DNA of 5,540 bases, taken from Pseudomonadota bacterium. GTDB lineage: Bacteria > Pseudomonadota > Alphaproteobacteria > Acetobacterales > Acetobacteraceae. The DNA lies in the NCBI GenBank assembly GCA_021815835.1, contig JAKAZN010000163.1, forward strand, positions 1-5,540, read 5' to 3'. Every line of letters starts with the position of its first letter. Positions within the stretch are counted from its first letter, which is position 1. A program made the translations under genes and the position numbers. Below are positions 4,992 through 5,540 of this stretch, piece by piece. Under the pieces are notes generated by a model. That model was not told the origin of the DNA. It made no database searches and saw nothing but the letters and a program-made list of their open reading frames with translations.

Positions 4992-5540
4992 TCAGGCCGC
5001 GGCGGCCACCGGCGCCTGACCCGCCGGCTCCCAGCAGCCGGGATCGGCAAACGCCGCGCGCAGCAGCCGGTTGTTCAGCGCGTGCCCGGTGCGGTGTGCC
5101 ACGAACCGGCCGCAAATCCCGAACCCCGCCAGCGCCAGATCCCCCACCGCGTCCAGCAGCTTGTGGCGGGCGAATTCACGCTCCATCCGCAACCCACCGG
5201 GGTTCAGCACGCGCGCGCCATCCACCACCACCGCGTTGTCCAGGCTGCCGCCCTGGGCGAGGCCGGCTTCGCGCAGCTGCGCGACTTCCGCGGCCAGCGC
5301 GAAGGTGCGCGCCGGAGCAAGCTCGGCGCGGAATGTCTCGGGCGCCAGGCGCAGCGCGATTTCCTGCCGGCCGATCGCCGACGCATCGAAGGCGATGGAC
5401 AGGCGCATATCCAACCCGTCCGCCGCCGCAACCGGGCGCAGTTCCGCGAACGCGGCTCCGTCTTCCACCCGCACCACGCGGCGCGGCGCCATAAGCCGGC
5501 GCGGCGCGTCCAGCCCGGCGGTGCCGGCGCAATCGATCAG
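4992..5540 (-). CDS. lpxC: UDP-3-O-acyl-N-acetylglucosamine deacetylase LpxC (partial, N-terminus beyond right edge)
   Basis: The frame enters at the right edge and runs to a TGA at 4994-4992, giving the last 182 residues of LpxC, the committed, zinc-dependent deacetylation step of lipid A synthesis in the cytoplasm. Alignment by eye with E. coli LpxC is continuous: VRVEDG near the fragment start, then PARTFALAAEV, GGSLDNAVVVDGARVLNPGG, LRMEREFARHKLLDAVGDL and HRTGHALNN. The two C-terminal zinc ligands (His and Asp of H-x-x-x-D, E. coli H238 and D242) are fragment H126 and D130. The catalytic His (E. coli H265) is H153. An internal ATG at 5492-5490 is not the start, because 16 upstream codons in the same frame (LIDCAGTAGLDAPRRL) still match the family. 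The C-terminus ends in a short Ala-rich tail. The first half of the enzyme, with the third zinc ligand, lies outside the window. Confidence 0.96.
   Translation of the reverse strand: MIDCAGTAGLDAPRRLMAPRRVVRVEDGAAFAELRPVAAADGLDMRLSIAFDASAIGRQEIALRLAPETFRAELAPARTFALAAEVAQLREAGLAQGGSLDNAVVVDGARVLNPGGLRMEREFARHKLLDAVGDLALAGFGICGRFVAHRTGHALNNRLLRAAFADPGCWEPAGQAPVAAAA

Noticed and set aside
4822..5115. Minus-strand frame crossing the lpxC 3' end and the intergenic gap
   Set aside because: It overlaps lpxC in a different frame, is Arg/Ala-rich, and shows no ribosome binding site or recognisable domain.
1..5540. Search for tRNA, rRNA, CRISPR repeats, insertion-sequence ends or transposase fragments
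   Set aside because: None seen: no tRNA-like cloverleaf, no regularly spaced repeats, no transposase motifs, and no terminal repeats with target duplication.

Overview
The window is very GC-rich and comes from a Gram-negative bacterium. Two envelope genes show this directly: a secreted OmpA-type peptidoglycan-binding protein at the left edge and the lipid A enzyme LpxC at the right edge. The GC content, the LpxC sequence style and the gene content suggest an alphaproteobacterium, possibly of the Acetobacteraceae/Rhodospirillales group. That placement is inference from memory of such sequences, not a database result.

Layout from left to right. (1) Positions 1-449, minus strand: N-terminal 149 residues of an OmpA-domain protein that runs off the left edge. 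(2) 450-612: a divergent intergenic region holding three short perfect inverted repeats. (3) 613-1530, plus strand: a 305-residue short-chain dehydrogenase of the MFE-2/17-beta-HSD4 (3-hydroxyacyl-CoA dehydrogenase) type. (4) 1509-1907, minus strand: an HxlR-family regulator with one cysteine, whose 3' end overlaps the dehydrogenase tail to tail. (5) 1908-2011: a divergent control region, AT-rich in its first part, with two direct-repeat half-sites lying over a candidate promoter. (6) 2012-3054, plus strand: wrbA (NAD(P)H:quinone oxidoreductase) followed closely by a DoxX-family membrane protein. (7) 3055-3133: a gap with a perfect 11-bp GC stem whose loop contains TTGACA. (8) 3134-4788, plus strand: an Amidohydro_2-type hydrolase and a PuuE-like polysaccharide-deacetylase-fold protein, joined by an ATGA stop/start overlap. 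(9) 4789-4991: a convergent gap with a probable intrinsic terminator for the plus-strand genes. (10) 4992-5540, minus strand: C-terminal 182 residues of LpxC, running off the right edge.

How the genes may work together. The regulator, wrbA and doxX look like a quinone/electrophile stress module: an HxlR repressor with a single N-terminal cysteine, divergent from a two-electron quinone reductase and a small membrane redox-associated protein. The two downstream hydrolases share the strand and may be read through from wrbA-doxX or started separately at the hairpin/TTGACA element. Together they look like a cytoplasmic two-step hydrolytic cassette for a small C-N or lactone/amide substrate that I cannot name. 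The dehydrogenase, OmpA protein and LpxC appear to be separate transcription units. I see no mobile element, CRISPR array, tRNA or rRNA. Nothing here is clearly an undescribed system. The least explained part is the hydrolase pair and its upstream hairpin.
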